A stretch of DNA of 64,000 nt from Clostridiales bacterium (GTDB lineage: Bacteria > Bacillota > Clostridia > Christensenellales > Pumilibacteraceae), in NCBI GenBank assembly GCA_014799665.1, contig JAAVHP010000007.1, positions 59,784-123,783 of the forward strand. The letters are read 5' to 3'. The notes beneath the pieces are model-generated. The model had not been told where the DNA came from. It did not search any database and saw nothing but the letters and a program-made list of their open reading frames with translations. Within the stretch, counting starts at the first letter, position 1; each line of letters opens with the position of its first letter. A program made the position numbers and the translations under genes. Below, piece after piece: positions 42,207 through 51,127 of this stretch.

Positions 42207-43772
42207 ATGGATTACTCCGAGTTAAACGTTTGGGCTTTTTTAATACTGATAGCGGTATTGCTATTCAGTATGCTTTTGGGCAACGTTCTCAGACGGTTCA
42301 TTCCGTTCCTGAAAAAGACCTTGATACCAGTATCGGTTATCGGCGGTTTGATATTGTTGATCATTTCGACGATTACATACTATTGCGCAGGCGATTATTT
42401 CTTTAATTTTTCGCTGTTCGGCGGAAGCGGCGAGAGCGGCGGCTTCAACGGTATGACGATTTTGGAGCTTATAACTTATCATTGCCTCGGTATAGGTTTC
42501 GTCGCTTCGGGTATGCGTACTTCCAAGAAGAAGTTCAATAAACAGCGCGCGGGCGAGGTGTTTAACTCGGGCTTGACTACCGTCAACGGATATTTAATAC
42601 AGGCGTTCGTCGGTTTGGCTGTTACGCTCATTGCCGTAGCGGCGTTTCATCCCGACGGGCTGATTTCGGCGGCGGGTATTTTGCTTGCGTTCGGGTTTGG
42701 TCAGGGCACGGGACAAGCAATGAATTTCGGCAATACCTTTGAAAGCTACGGTTTTACCGGTGGAAGTAATTTCGGCTTGACCATCGCCGCGCTCGGTTTT
42801 TTGGTAGCGTGCATAGTCGGCGTTATTTATATCAATATTATGCGCCGCAAGGGGCGGATAGAGATAGTGGAAAAGGAAAAGAGCTTTACACTGTCAGATT
42901 ACGAGGACGGCAACGAGATTTCGGTTGTTTCGTCCATGGATAAATTTACCGTGCAGGTGGCGATCGTGCTTGCCGTATACGCCGCGTCGTTCGGGATAAT
43001 GTACGGCTTATCTAAGCTCATCCCGTCGCTTGCCACAACGCTGTTCGGCTTTAACTTTTTTATCGGCGTGCTTTTGACAATACCCGTAAAAGCCGTGCTC
43101 AACAAGCTTTACGATAAAAAGCTCATAAAGAAGCAGATCGTAAATAACTTTATGATGGACAGAATAGGCGGATTTGCTTTCGACCTTATGATAGTAGCTG
43201 GCGTTGCGGCAATAAGAATACCGCTCCTCGTATCGTACTGGGGCGTATTGCTTATTTTGGCTGTTTTGGGCGCGCTCGTCACCGTGTTCTACGTAAACTT
43301 CGTATGTAAACGGCAGTTCGCGTCTTACCGTCACGAGCAGTTTTTGGCGTTCTTCGGTATGCTTACCGGCACGGCAAGCACGGGCATGATTTTGCTGCGT
43401 GAGATAGACGGAACTTACCGCACGCCCGCAAGCGAGAATTTAGTATTTCAAAACGTGCCCGCGATGGTGTTCGGTTTCCCGTTGATGTTTTTGGCGAACT
43501 TCGCGCCGCAAAGTGATCTGAACGCGCTGATCACTTGTCTTGTGGTCGGCGTGGCGTTCGTGCTTTTAAACCTGGTACTGTTTAGGAATAAGATTTTCAG
43601 ACGGAGAACTCCAAAAGCCGCGACCGCCGAGGCGACAGCGGACGGCGCGCCCGACGGAGCGGAAATCGACGGCGAAGTAAATACGAATAGCGAGAATAAT
43701 CAAAACGACGTAGAAAGCGTTTTAGATTCCGCTGCTGTGCAGACCGATAGCGAAAATACGCCCGAGAATTAA
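42207..43772 (+). CDS. GltS-like sodium:glutamate symporter family protein
   Basis: 521-residue membrane transporter with about ten helices and two repeats. The family's conserved GFGQGTGQAMNFG and the second-half LTGTASTGMILLREID match the GltS fold, in which the two glycine-rich re-entrant loops form the substrate site. A cytoplasmic tail of about 55 residues is rich in A, E, D and N and is unlike typical GltS. Co-transcribed with the PlsC-like gene. Substrate could be glutamate or another anion. Confidence 0.78.
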   Translation: MDYSELNVWAFLILIAVLLFSMLLGNVLRRFIPFLKKTLIPVSVIGGLILLIISTITYYCAGDYFFNFSLFGGSGESGGFNGMTILELITYHCLGIGFVASGMRTSKKKFNKQRAGEVFNSGLTTVNGYLIQAFVGLAVTLIAVAAFHPDGLISAAGILLAFGFGQGTGQAMNFGNTFESYGFTGGSNFGLTIAALGFLVACIVGVIYINIMRRKGRIEIVEKEKSFTLSDYEDGNEISVVSSMDKFTVQVAIVLAVYAASFGIMYGLSKLIPSLATTLFGFNFFIGVLLTIPVKAVLNKLYDKKLIKKQIVNNFMMDRIGGFAFDLMIVAGVAAIRIPLLVSYWGVLLILAVLGALVTVFYVNFVCKRQFASYRHEQFLAFFGMLTGTASTGMILLREIDGTYRTPASENLVFQNVPAMVFGFPLMFLANFAPQSDLNALITCLVVGVAFVLLNLVLFRNKIFRRRTPKAATAEATADGAPDGAEIDGEVNTNSENNQNDVESVLDSAAVQTDSENTPEN

Positions 43773-43795
43773 AAGGAGCCGATCTACGTTTAATT

Positions 43796-44359
43796 ATGCA
43801 AGATAAGAATTTATACGCAGCTACCGCATTGGAACGGCTAAAAGACGGCAATAAAGTCTACATAAATTGCGCGACAGGCGTCGGCGATATTTCGCCCGAA
43901 AGACGACAGTATACGAGCGAGCATGGGCAAAAGCCGTATGCCGTAATCGTGAGCTGTTCCGATTCGCGTGTTATTCCCGAAAGCATCTTCTCGGCGGGGA
44001 TAGGCGATTTATTCGTTATACGCGTTGCTGGCAACGTGATAGACAATAGCCAGCTCGGTAGTATAGAATACGCGACGGAGCATCTTGGGTGTAAGCTTGT
44101 AGTCGTTCTCGGTCACACGGGTTGTGGTGCGGTAAGCGCCGCCGTAAACGAAAACAACGGGTACGTTAAGTTTCTTACAGACGAGATCAAGCACGCCGTC
44201 GGGAATGAAAAAGATACCGTTAAGGCGAGTATTCTCAACGTAAAACACAGCGTTGAAAAAATAGAAAAACTTTTGAATAAAACGGGCGAGTTTACCGTTA
44301 TCGGCGCGCTCTATCACACCGAAAGCGGCGTTGTCGATTTTGATATAATATCCCAATAG
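43796..44359 (+). CDS. Beta-class carbonic anhydrase
   Basis: Interconverts CO2 and bicarbonate in the cytoplasm. 187 residues; zinc ligands C54 (CSDSR, with D56), H107 and C110 (HTGCGA) are all present. The downstream part is typical (GDLFVIRVAGNVI, GSIEYATEHLG). It follows the GltS-like gene by 23 bases with a GGAG site and may be in the same unit. Confidence 0.93.
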   Translation: MQDKNLYAATALERLKDGNKVYINCATGVGDISPERRQYTSEHGQKPYAVIVSCSDSRVIPESIFSAGIGDLFVIRVAGNVIDNSQLGSIEYATEHLGCKLVVVLGHTGCGAVSAAVNENNGYVKFLTDEIKHAVGNEKDTVKASILNVKHSVEKIEKLLNKTGEFTVIGALYHTESGVVDFDIISQ

Positions 44360-44390
44360 CACGCCCCCTAAACAAAAGGAAAAACGAACC

Positions 44391-44738
44391 ATGAAAAAAC
44401 TTATTGCATATTGCGGACTTGATTGCGAAAAGTGCGACGCGCGAATTGCTACGCTTAACGACGATAATTCTTTGCGGGAAAAGGTCGCTAAGCTTTGGTC
44501 GAAGCTGAACGGGGTGGAAATCACTGCGGAAATGATCAATTGCGAGGGTTGCCGCGCCGACGGAGTAAAAACTCCATATTGCGACAGTCTTTGTCCAATA
44601 AGACAGTGCGCGCTTGGCAAAGGCTGCGAAACCTGCGGCGATTGCGCTACTATGGACTGTTGCCGGACCGTAGGAATGGTCGTATCTAACAATCCCGAAG
44701 CGCTTTCTAATCTTAAAGGAACGACGGAAAACAAATAA
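44391..44738 (+). CDS. DUF3795-type cysteine-rich protein
   Basis: 115 residues with 14-15 cysteines arranged as AYCGLDCEKCDA, NCEGCRAD, YCDSLCPIRQC and GCETCGDCATMDCC. This is the pattern of DUF3795 proteins, which may bind metal or an Fe-S cluster; no activity is known. Its stop overlaps the start of the following YdeI-like gene (ATGA), indicating co-translation. Confidence 0.75.
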   Translation: MKKLIAYCGLDCEKCDARIATLNDDNSLREKVAKLWSKLNGVEITAEMINCEGCRADGVKTPYCDSLCPIRQCALGKGCETCGDCATMDCCRTVGMVVSNNPEALSNLKGTTENK

Positions 44739-45298
44739 TGAACGATACTTTGATATTCGGCGATAGAAATCAATTCAGGAGCTGGCTTAACGAGCATTGT
44801 CTGGAAACCGACGGCGTTTGGCTTTTGTTCGGCAAGCGCGGCGAGCCCAAAACGCTGAAAGCCGAGGAAGCGCTGGAAGAAGCGCTTTGCTTCGGTTGGA
44901 TAGACGGACAAATGCAAAGCATTGACGATGATACATATAAAAAATATTTTTCATTGCGTAGAAAGAACAGCAAATGGTCTGAGAAGAATAAGGCATTGGT
45001 AAAAAGCCTCGAAGAACGCGGGCTAATGACCGATTACGGCAGAAGCAAGATAGAAGAAGCCAAGCACAACGGGCAGTGGGACGCGCCAAAACCCGCAGCG
45101 ATTACGGACGAACAAATCGACGCTTTATCCCAAGTTTTGAAGTCGTACGAGCCTGCGTATACTAATTTTCAGGCAATGCCTTTGTCGGTAAAGAAAACGT
45201 ACGTAAAGGCGTATCTGGATGCTAAAACAGAAGCAGGGCGCGAAAAACGCATTGCTTGGATGGTAGATAGACTCAATAAAAATCTGAAACCCATGTAA
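44738..45298 (+). CDS. YdeI/OmpD-associated family protein
   Basis: 186 residues. The N-terminal DUF1801-like/YdeI signature is present: FRSWLNEHCLETDGVWLLFGKR, then EEALCFGWIDGQMQSIDDDTY and the basic segment FSLRRKNSKWSEKN, followed by a C-terminal helical Omp-associated part with PLSVKKTYVKAYLDAKTEAGREKRI. Cytoplasmic; associated with stress or peptide tolerance in some species, function not settled. Overlaps the DUF3795 gene by one base. Confidence 0.8.
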   Translation: MNDTLIFGDRNQFRSWLNEHCLETDGVWLLFGKRGEPKTLKAEEALEEALCFGWIDGQMQSIDDDTYKKYFSLRRKNSKWSEKNKALVKSLEERGLMTDYGRSKIEEAKHNGQWDAPKPAAITDEQIDALSQVLKSYEPAYTNFQAMPLSVKKTYVKAYLDAKTEAGREKRIAWMVDRLNKNLKPM

Positions 45299-45405
45299 AG
45301 CGGAAAAAAGCAACCGAAAGTTTACATATAGAAACCGAAAATCGGTGGCATATTATATTCGCGTATTGTATAATTGTTTTGATTTCAACATTGGGAGCAA
45401 AGTAT

Positions 45406-46206
45406 ATGACTTTCGGCGATAAACTGGCTAAGCTGCGTAGGACGCAAAACTATACGCAAGAACAGCTTGCGGATCTTTTATGCGTTTCGCGGCAGTCGGT
45501 CAGCAAGTGGGAGAGCGATTTGGCTTATCCCGAAACGGAAAAAATAATTAAGATTTGCGAGCTGTTCGGTTGCTCGTCGGACTATTTATTATTGGACGCG
45601 CCTGAACCGAACGAGAATGAAAAATCTACTTCTTCGCAGGATATAAAGATAAGCGGTACTTCGTTATCCGTTAAGGAACGCAAAAGCAAAAAGATGATAG
45701 GCGGTTTGCCGCTGTGGCATATTGCCAAGAACGCGCGCGGAATAATAGCTATCGGCGTGAATGCGCGCGGAATTATCGCGGTAGGGGTAAAGTCCTGTGG
45801 AGTGGTGTCGGTCGGAGTTTTATCGCTCGGCGTTATTTCTATCGGCACGCTTTCGCTCGGGTTGTTGTTTTCGGTAGGGCTGTTCTCTGCGGCATTGTTC
45901 GCCGTGGGTGCGATTGCGGCGGGCATATTCTCGGTCGGCTCTATCAGTTTCGGTGTGTTCTCACTCGGCGCGGTTGCGATAGGCGATATTTCGGTAGGCG
46001 CGCTCGCAGTCGGGCAGTACGTAGCAATAGGCGACCATGCGTACGCACCGATAGCGATAGCCGGCACTAAGGCGGTGGGCAGTACGTTCGAGCACGTGGG
46101 TAAGCTGACCTTGGAACTGAAAGAGCACGTAAAAGTCTTGATCGACGAGACAGTTCCGTCGCTCTTGCGTTGGGCGGCGGCAATAGTCAAGTCGTTGCTC
46201 TCGTGA
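45406..46206 (+). CDS. XRE-type regulator with five-residue solenoid repeats
   Basis: 266 residues. Residues 1-65 are a helix-turn-helix of the XRE/Cro type (YTQEQLADLLCVSRQSVSKWES). After a linker, residues ~115-225 consist of short repeats of the form G-[VIL]-x-[SA]-[VIL], for example GVISIGTLSLG, spaced every five residues; such repeats would form a beta-helix or a membrane-inserting solenoid. A helical end (KLTLELKEHVKVLIDE) follows. ATG 45406 has GGGAG upstream; a TATAAT box lies at 45369-45374. The DNA-binding part predicts gene control; the solenoid part may sense the membrane or a partner. Confidence 0.75.
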   Translation: MTFGDKLAKLRRTQNYTQEQLADLLCVSRQSVSKWESDLAYPETEKIIKICELFGCSSDYLLLDAPEPNENEKSTSSQDIKISGTSLSVKERKSKKMIGGLPLWHIAKNARGIIAIGVNARGIIAVGVKSCGVVSVGVLSLGVISIGTLSLGLLFSVGLFSAALFAVGAIAAGIFSVGSISFGVFSLGAVAIGDISVGALAVGQYVAIGDHAYAPIAIAGTKAVGSTFEHVGKLTLELKEHVKVLIDETVPSLLRWAAAIVKSLLS

Positions 46207-46225
46207 GCTTAAATAAATTAAGTTA

Positions 46226-46271
46226 AAATCAATAAGCGGTATCGTCGAAATTTTGTCGATATCGCTTTTGT
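46226..46271. repeat. 46-bp direct repeat, left copy (terminator)
   Basis: Identical over 46 bp to 52507-52552. Each copy contains a hairpin (AGCGGTATCG-tCGA ... TCGATATCGCT) followed by TTTTGT, so the left copy probably terminates the XRE-type gene. The pair flanks the 6.2-kb accessory island. Confidence 0.85.
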
Positions 46272-46329
46272 ATGTATAAGATTTTACATTATTAATACTT
46301 AGTTTTTGATATGATGGCAGAGATAGGTG

Positions 46330-46358
46330 TTGACAACTGTTATTAATAATGGTATATT
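46330..46358 (+). promoter_or_regulatory. Sigma-A promoter of the island's sigma-factor gene
   Basis: Perfect TTGACA (46330-46335), 17 bp, TATATT (46353-46358). Predicted +1 is within a base or two of the ATG at 46364. Confidence 0.7.
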
Positions 46359-46363
46359 TTTCA

Positions 46364-46905
46364 ATGAGATCGACACGCGAAAAAATCAATAAATTCTTAT
46401 TAAGGTTAATGAAGGGTGAAGATTGTTTGGAGGAGTTTATTGATTATTCGCGTGGATATATGCAATACATAGCGTATAAGTATTTAATTGATAAATCACT
46501 GGTTGAGGATGTGTTTTTTTGGCATACGATAGAATTCTACGCGCTATAAAAACTTTTGATAATTCAAAAAACGGATTGGCTTGGATCGTGAGAATAACTC
46601 AAAATGAAGCGTACAAATTGAACCGTGAAGAAGTAAGTCGAGACGAGTCATTGGAGAAATACATAGCCTTAGAAGAATACAAAGATACAAGTCCTGTGGT
46701 TTTTAATGAGAATGAACGTTTAAATAAATATGATATAGAACGGGCGATAGCGCGTTTGGATGACCAAGAGCGCACAATAATAGAATATAAAGTTTTTATG
46801 GATATGACTTTCAGAGAAATATCCAAAGAAATGAATATTCCAAAAAGCGCTGTCGCTTATGTCCTAAAACAAGCCCTGAAAAAATTAGATAAATATTTAA
46901 AGTAA
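46364..46905 (+). pseudogene. ECF-type sigma factor, reading frame broken at a T7 tract
   Basis: Two frames together encode about 180 residues of a sigma-70-type extracytoplasmic-function factor. The first (46364-46519) gives region 2 start (EEFIDYSRGYMQYIAYKYLIDKSLVEDVFF); a -1 shift at TTTTTTT (46514-46520) joins it to LAYDRILRAIKTFDNSKNGLAWIVRITQNEAYKLNR (rest of region 2) and region 4 (RLDDQERTIIEYKVFMDMTFREISKEMN...AVAYVLKQALKKL). One extra T would restore the gene with a natural F-F-L-A junction. It could be a mutation, a phase-variable tract, slippage, or a base-calling error. The anti-sigma-like gene follows. Confidence 0.75.
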
Positions 46906-46908
46906 TTT

Positions 46909-46941
46909 TTGGACAAAACAAATTAATAAAACATACTCCTA
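46909..46941 (+). promoter_or_regulatory. Island promoter-like motif, copy 1
   Basis: TTGGACA (46909-46915), 18 bp, TACTCCTA (46934-46941); 6 of 8 positions of the second box agree with TATACCTA of copies 2 and 3. Lies 18 bases before the TTG start of the anti-sigma-like gene. Confidence 0.45.
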
Positions 46942-46959
46942 TTTACAGTAGAGGTTAGC

Positions 46960-47712
46960 TTGAGAGAACAAGATCTTCATAAAAAAATTCGAGAGAACAA
47001 ATCGAATGATAATATAGCGTTAGCCAACGCGCTTAAACAAATCCACCCCGAGCTCGCGCAGAGCGAAAATACCGAAAAGGGTGCGCATCCGAAAAAGTCG
47101 ATTTTAAAGCGTGTTTCCATTTTTGCGCCGTTAGCGACAGCGGCGGCTTTGGCTATTGTATTAATTCCTTCTTTATTGTTGAATAATGACGGAACAACAA
47201 ATAATGATCATAATGGTGGAACAACGAGTAATGATCATACTGGTGGTACAACAGGCGGTGAACCACTTGGCGACAGTAGCGGCGGACCCGGGTGTGAGTA
47301 TATACCTATGGAATTAGATTGCACCGTATTAGAATACAATGAAGCAAACGGCACGAGCTTTCTGTACTTTGAATGGGATAATGTTTCTGATTACGAAGTA
47401 ACAAAATACAAACACTATGCAACAGAAGATTTCTTAGGATTGTGCGTAAGCCTTTGCAATATGGAAACAAATGACGATATCGAATACGTTATTTGTCCCG
47501 ATGATCACCCGTTGGACTTTTTGGAATATAATATATGGATATGTAAAAAAGAGAGCACGGTTTCGGACTGCTTGGTAAAGTGGTTTACGGTCAACGGTAA
47601 TTCTTACGGAATTTTTCAATGGGATAGCTACGACTACTATATCACGTTGAAAAATAGCGATGAATCGAGATTGTTCGAGCTTATCGAAATATTGCTTTTA
47701 TCGCAGGAATAA
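46960..47712 (+). CDS. Single-helix membrane protein, candidate anti-sigma factor
   Basis: 250 residues, TTG start behind AGAGG. A charged cytoplasmic head (about 1-48), one membrane helix (about 53-73, FAPLATAAALAIVLIPSLLL), then a Gly/Thr/Asn linker with repeated GGTTxNDH units and an outer domain (about 110-250) containing four or more cysteines and many acidic/aromatic residues. Topology and position directly after an ECF sigma gene fit an anti-sigma or sensor protein, but no zinc-finger anti-sigma signature is visible, so this role is inference. Confidence 0.6.
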   Translation: MREQDLHKKIRENKSNDNIALANALKQIHPELAQSENTEKGAHPKKSILKRVSIFAPLATAAALAIVLIPSLLLNNDGTTNNDHNGGTTSNDHTGGTTGGEPLGDSSGGPGCEYIPMELDCTVLEYNEANGTSFLYFEWDNVSDYEVTKYKHYATEDFLGLCVSLCNMETNDDIEYVICPDDHPLDFLEYNIWICKKESTVSDCLVKWFTVNGNSYGIFQWDSYDYYITLKNSDESRLFELIEILLLSQE

Positions 47713-47724
47713 AAGGTGCATATC

Positions 47725-49085
47725 ATGCTAAGGACGTTTAAGATTTTTGATAGGACTTATGAATTAGATGATGAGTGCTTACCGCTTGAAACAAACGCAA
47801 AAAACAATTCGGAAAATTTTTCCAATGTAGATAGCGTGCCGTTTTCTCCGCAGTACGTGAGTACTGTGACAATGTGTCTGCATATCAGTGAAAGCTGCAA
47901 TCTTAACTGCAAATATTGCTTTAAGAAAATCGGCGGAGAATTAGGTTTAGACGATATTAAGCGATTTGTTGATTGCGTCATGCAGGTTTATCCTAATGCG
48001 GATAGATATATCATAGATATGTCGGGTGCGGGAGAACCTCTATTACATAAAGAGTTAGCTTTACAGATAGCAAAATATTGCAATAGTTTAAGCGATAGAT
48101 ATTTAAGAGAGTTTCTACCGACTTTTGTCACAAACGGAGTGTTGTTGACGCCCGATACGGTTAAAGAGCTTCAATCGGCGGGAATACTGTTTGGCGTTAG
48201 TTTGGACGGAACGAAAGAAAACCACGATAAGAACAGAATTTTTCACAACGGAAAAGGAAGCTACGACGTAGTTACAAATAATATCAAGGCGATAGAACAT
48301 AACGACTACGTGGGTTTGGCTATGACTTATACGGACGGCAATCTGTTGGAATCGTTTTTAAGTATGTCTAAGCTATTGCCTACGATCAGTATGAAGCCCG
48401 TTAGGTATACCGACGGAGAGTTGGATATACAAGCTGTTTGCGACAGATACGATAAACTGGTAAAATTCCTGTTAGACGAAACTTTATCGGGTGATAAGAA
48501 GTATATTTATTCCGTTATTAACGGTGATGATTATTTCGGTAAGTTTTTAAAGCGCACCCTGCTTGGCAGAAACGTCTACGGTCGTTGTGATGCGGGAATC
48601 GGGCGTTTTTTTTGGCGGGCGATAAAAACATTCATTTTTGTCCTGCGGCGGTAGGTATAGAGGGCGGAGTCGTGGGTGATTTGGAATACGGCATACGGCT
48701 GAGAAAAATAGAAGAAATGTGGAATAGTCAGAGAAATAACAAATGTAACGGTTGTTTTGCGCGCGGTATTTGCGGCGGGGAATGTAAAATAGTATCATTT
48801 AACAAATACGGGAATTTTAACGGCGTAGATCCTATTATGTGCGAGATAAAGCGCCACCTTTTTCTGCTTGCACGGTATTTTGTAGAAGTGGTCAAAGAGA
48901 CCGATTCTCAAATATATCATTGGCTTTCGGATACCGCTAATAAAATAGAGAGTTATTATTGTCGGGATGAAGAACTAATAAAGGCGGCAACATTTTACAG
49001 AGATAAATTCACGTATACCGAACTGAAAAGAATTAAAGATAATAATCCCGAAGAATTCAAAAAGATTTATAATAATATTCAATAA
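47725..49085 (+). pseudogene. Radical SAM/SPASM peptide-modifying enzyme, frame broken at a T8 tract
   Basis: Frames 47725-48612 and 48612-49085 together give about 450 residues. The [4Fe-4S]-SAM motif is C58-x3-C62-x2-C65 (ESCNLNCKYCF), followed by DMSGAGEPLLHKE and VSLDGTKENHDKNR, typical of SPASM-type maturases. A -1 shift at TTTTTTTT (48606-48613) restores CDAGIGRFF-LAGDKNIHFCPA and the C-terminal SPASM cysteines CNGCFARGICGGEC. Such enzymes form thioether or carbon crosslinks, or oxidise residues, in ribosomally made peptides or proteins. No short precursor gene is evident; the adjacent secreted proteins are possible substrates. Start ATG 47725 follows AAAGG. Confidence 0.8.
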
Positions 49086-49110
49086 AAACCGCATTAGGTT
49101 TTTTATTTTT
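49084..49110 (+). terminator. Terminator after the radical SAM gene
   Basis: AAAAACC-GCATTA-GGTTTTTT then ATTTTTTA; short stem, overlapping the stop codon. Confidence 0.55.
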
Positions 49111-49117
49111 TATATCC

Positions 49118-49150
49118 TTGGACAGAAAGGCAAAAAGAAGTATATACCTA
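49118..49150 (+). promoter_or_regulatory. Island promoter-like motif, copy 2
   Basis: TTGGACA (49118-49124), 18 bp, TATACCTA (49143-49150), followed by TATGAAA. 32 bases before the ATG of the first peptidase gene. Confidence 0.6.
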
Positions 49151-49182
49151 TATGAAATCAATAAAAAATTAGGAGACAAGAG

Positions 49183-50571
49183 ATGAAAACAAAAGTAAGA
49201 AACGGAGTGATAGCGGCAGCGTTGGCGGGAGTGGCATTAAGCTCCGCGCTGTGTTTGACAACGGGGAATTATTCGGCATTGGCGGATGAGGTAATTACCG
49301 AGCCGGAAAACAATCTCGTTCCAGTCGAACAAGCGTTGAAAACGGTCGGTAATGACTTGGAGTCTATTGTCACTGGATATAACAAAGTATTCGGAACGGA
49401 ATGGGCGGCAACAGGGATAGAATATTCTTCTCCCGTTTACCTAATCGAAGATAACGAATACGGTATGTATTTGGACCTCGACGCAGACAACGGTTATGCC
49501 GTAATGACGACGAATAAAAAGATATACCGTGTAGAAACAAACGGTGATTTGGAATATTTGCGCAACGTTGACGATATATATTTCAGCTATATGGACGGGT
49601 TCATGTATATCGACGATAACGAGCAATTCCGAAAATACGAGCAGAATAAAGAAGATATTTTCATGGACGGGATTGTAGATTCGCCTGCAAAAAAAACCGA
49701 CGACCATTTTAACGCCGCGTTGGCGCTTACTTCCTCATCTACAATATATCCGGGTCAAATCAGAGCCGGGGACGATGGGGAAATCGATCCCAGAAAAATC
49801 GACGCGTACGTTTCTGCGCGTTATCCCGGATTTACTTTTAATAAAAAGGACGTCGGTATTGTATCCGGGTTTGAGTATTCTATTCAAGATCATACAAGTT
49901 ATTATATTAAACTATATGATAAATGAGGTTGGAACAGCGATGGTAACTGCTCTTTAAACGCTATGTATAACGTAATGCGGGATTGGGGTAAACGCGGATT
50001 TATAGACGTACCATATTCTTCAATATATACCGACGATATAACTTGGGGCATTCTTAACGATCCGCTATATAGCGAATATGGAAAAGGAACTAAGTCCGGC
50101 TCGGACTCACGTGGAAGCTATAAATGGATAGCCAATTATAATTATTTAAAAAATATGCCCATACTATACAGCAATATACGTTCCTACGCATTAAAAAAGG
50201 GATATACTCCCGAAAGCGGATATTACGCTTCAGACGTCCCCGCAACAATGGAGTATGTGGCAAATTTCCTTTACGATAATAATTTAGGGGTGGAGGAGGC
50301 TCCGTCGTTAGGCGTAGTAACGTCAAAAATTTACTCCAAAAAATGTTGTTTTTTGGCAATTACCGGTAGCAGCACGTATGGCAATCATGGGGTAGCGTTA
50401 ATAGGATACCATAAATATGGCAAAGAAACCAGCGTAAGCGATACGTATTCTACAATAGAATATAAGTTTTTTTACGAGGTTGCGGACGGTGGGAACCTTT
50501 CATCCCGAATATTTGATCCCAATACGCCTGCAAACCCCGATCTTAAATTTTATTATATGGCGAGGTGCTAA
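49183..50571 (+). pseudogene. Secreted cysteine-peptidase-like protein with in-frame TGA
   Basis: A Sec signal peptide (MKTKVRNGVIAAALAGVALS) leads to an N-terminal pro-domain (about 35-170) and a papain-fold-like domain. The frame is stopped by TGA at 49924-49926 and then continues in the same frame to 50571 (total would be 462 residues). Just after the TGA comes GWNSDGNCSLNAMYNVM; the Cys codon at 49948 is the likely nucleophile and the His is in GNHGVALIGYHKYG (codon at 50386). The first ATG after the stop (49963) lies beyond the Cys, so a restart would lack the nucleophile. The family is a C10/C39-like guess. A lipoprotein gene follows immediately. Confidence 0.65.
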
Positions 50572-50572
50572 A

Positions 50573-51079
50573 ATGAAAAAACTATTATCCGTATTATTAG
50601 TCGGTTTACTTGCGTTATCTTGTTTTGCATGCGGGGGAAAGAAAGACGAGCAGCCCGAGCAGCCTGGCAGTAAACCGGTGTGTACCGCAATTGACACTTT
50701 AATACAAGATATAGACGGTGAAGATAAATGCTTTTGGGAAGACGGAGAAGTATATTTTAATGATCACTTTGCATCCGGAAGTCAAAAACAAAAAAGCGCC
50801 GAGTTATCCGTTCAAACCGAATACGATATGTGGTTTGCTGAGCACGAAAGAGATTTAGATTTAGCGAATGAAGAATATTATTATCCTGTTGAATTCGAAT
50901 ATGACGAAACAAAGATCGAGATAGAATCTAATCCGGATAAAAAGGATCATTTTATATTGAAGGTGCTGCAGCCTTGTGAAGAGGAAGAGATGACCTCCAT
51001 AATAGAGGTTAAGCGCAGCAACCCTTATCTTGTTCCTTTAATATGGCATGTTACAATAACAATCAGTACGGTTGAGTAA
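50573..51079 (+). CDS. Island lipoprotein, copy 1
   Basis: 168 residues with a lipoprotein signal (LLALSCFACGGKK) and an acidic, mainly beta domain (CFWEDGEVYFNDHF; TEYDMWFAEHERDLDL; VEFEYDETKIEIESNPDKKDHF; end VTITISTVE). It starts one base after the peptidase frame ends, behind CGAGGTG. A paralogue lies at 51851-52429 with the same pattern, also directly after a peptidase-type gene. This strict pairing suggests it binds, anchors or inhibits the peptidase. No known family. Confidence 0.65.
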   Translation: MKKLLSVLLVGLLALSCFACGGKKDEQPEQPGSKPVCTAIDTLIQDIDGEDKCFWEDGEVYFNDHFASGSQKQKSAELSVQTEYDMWFAEHERDLDLANEEYYYPVEFEYDETKIEIESNPDKKDHFILKVLQPCEEEEMTSIIEVKRSNPYLVPLIWHVTITISTVE

Positions 51080-51084
51080 AACAG

Positions 51085-51117
51085 AAACCCGACAGGCATG
51101 TTGCCTGTTGGGTTTTT
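51085..51117 (+). terminator. Terminator after lipoprotein copy 1
   Basis: AAACCCGACAGGCA (51085-51098) and TGCCTGTTGGGTTT (51102-51115) with one wobble, then T-run. Confidence 0.85.
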
Positions 51118-51127
51118 CTTAAAATTT

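Noticed and set aside
47200..47275. Repeated GGTT/NDH segment as a CRISPR-like or tandem DNA repeat
   Set aside because: It is a short in-frame linker repeat (three imperfect units) in the membrane protein, not an array with spacers.
46349..49085. Programmed -1 frameshifting as the default explanation of the poly-T breaks
   Set aside because: The sigma tract lacks the full slippery heptamer in register (it is G-TTT-TTT), and I saw no stable downstream stem. Slippage stays possible for the maturase, but mutation, phase variation or read error is simpler.
49924..49980. TGA read as selenocysteine in the peptidase
   Set aside because: No convincing stem-loop with the usual apical features lies just downstream, and the likely nucleophile is the ordinary Cys codon at 49948.
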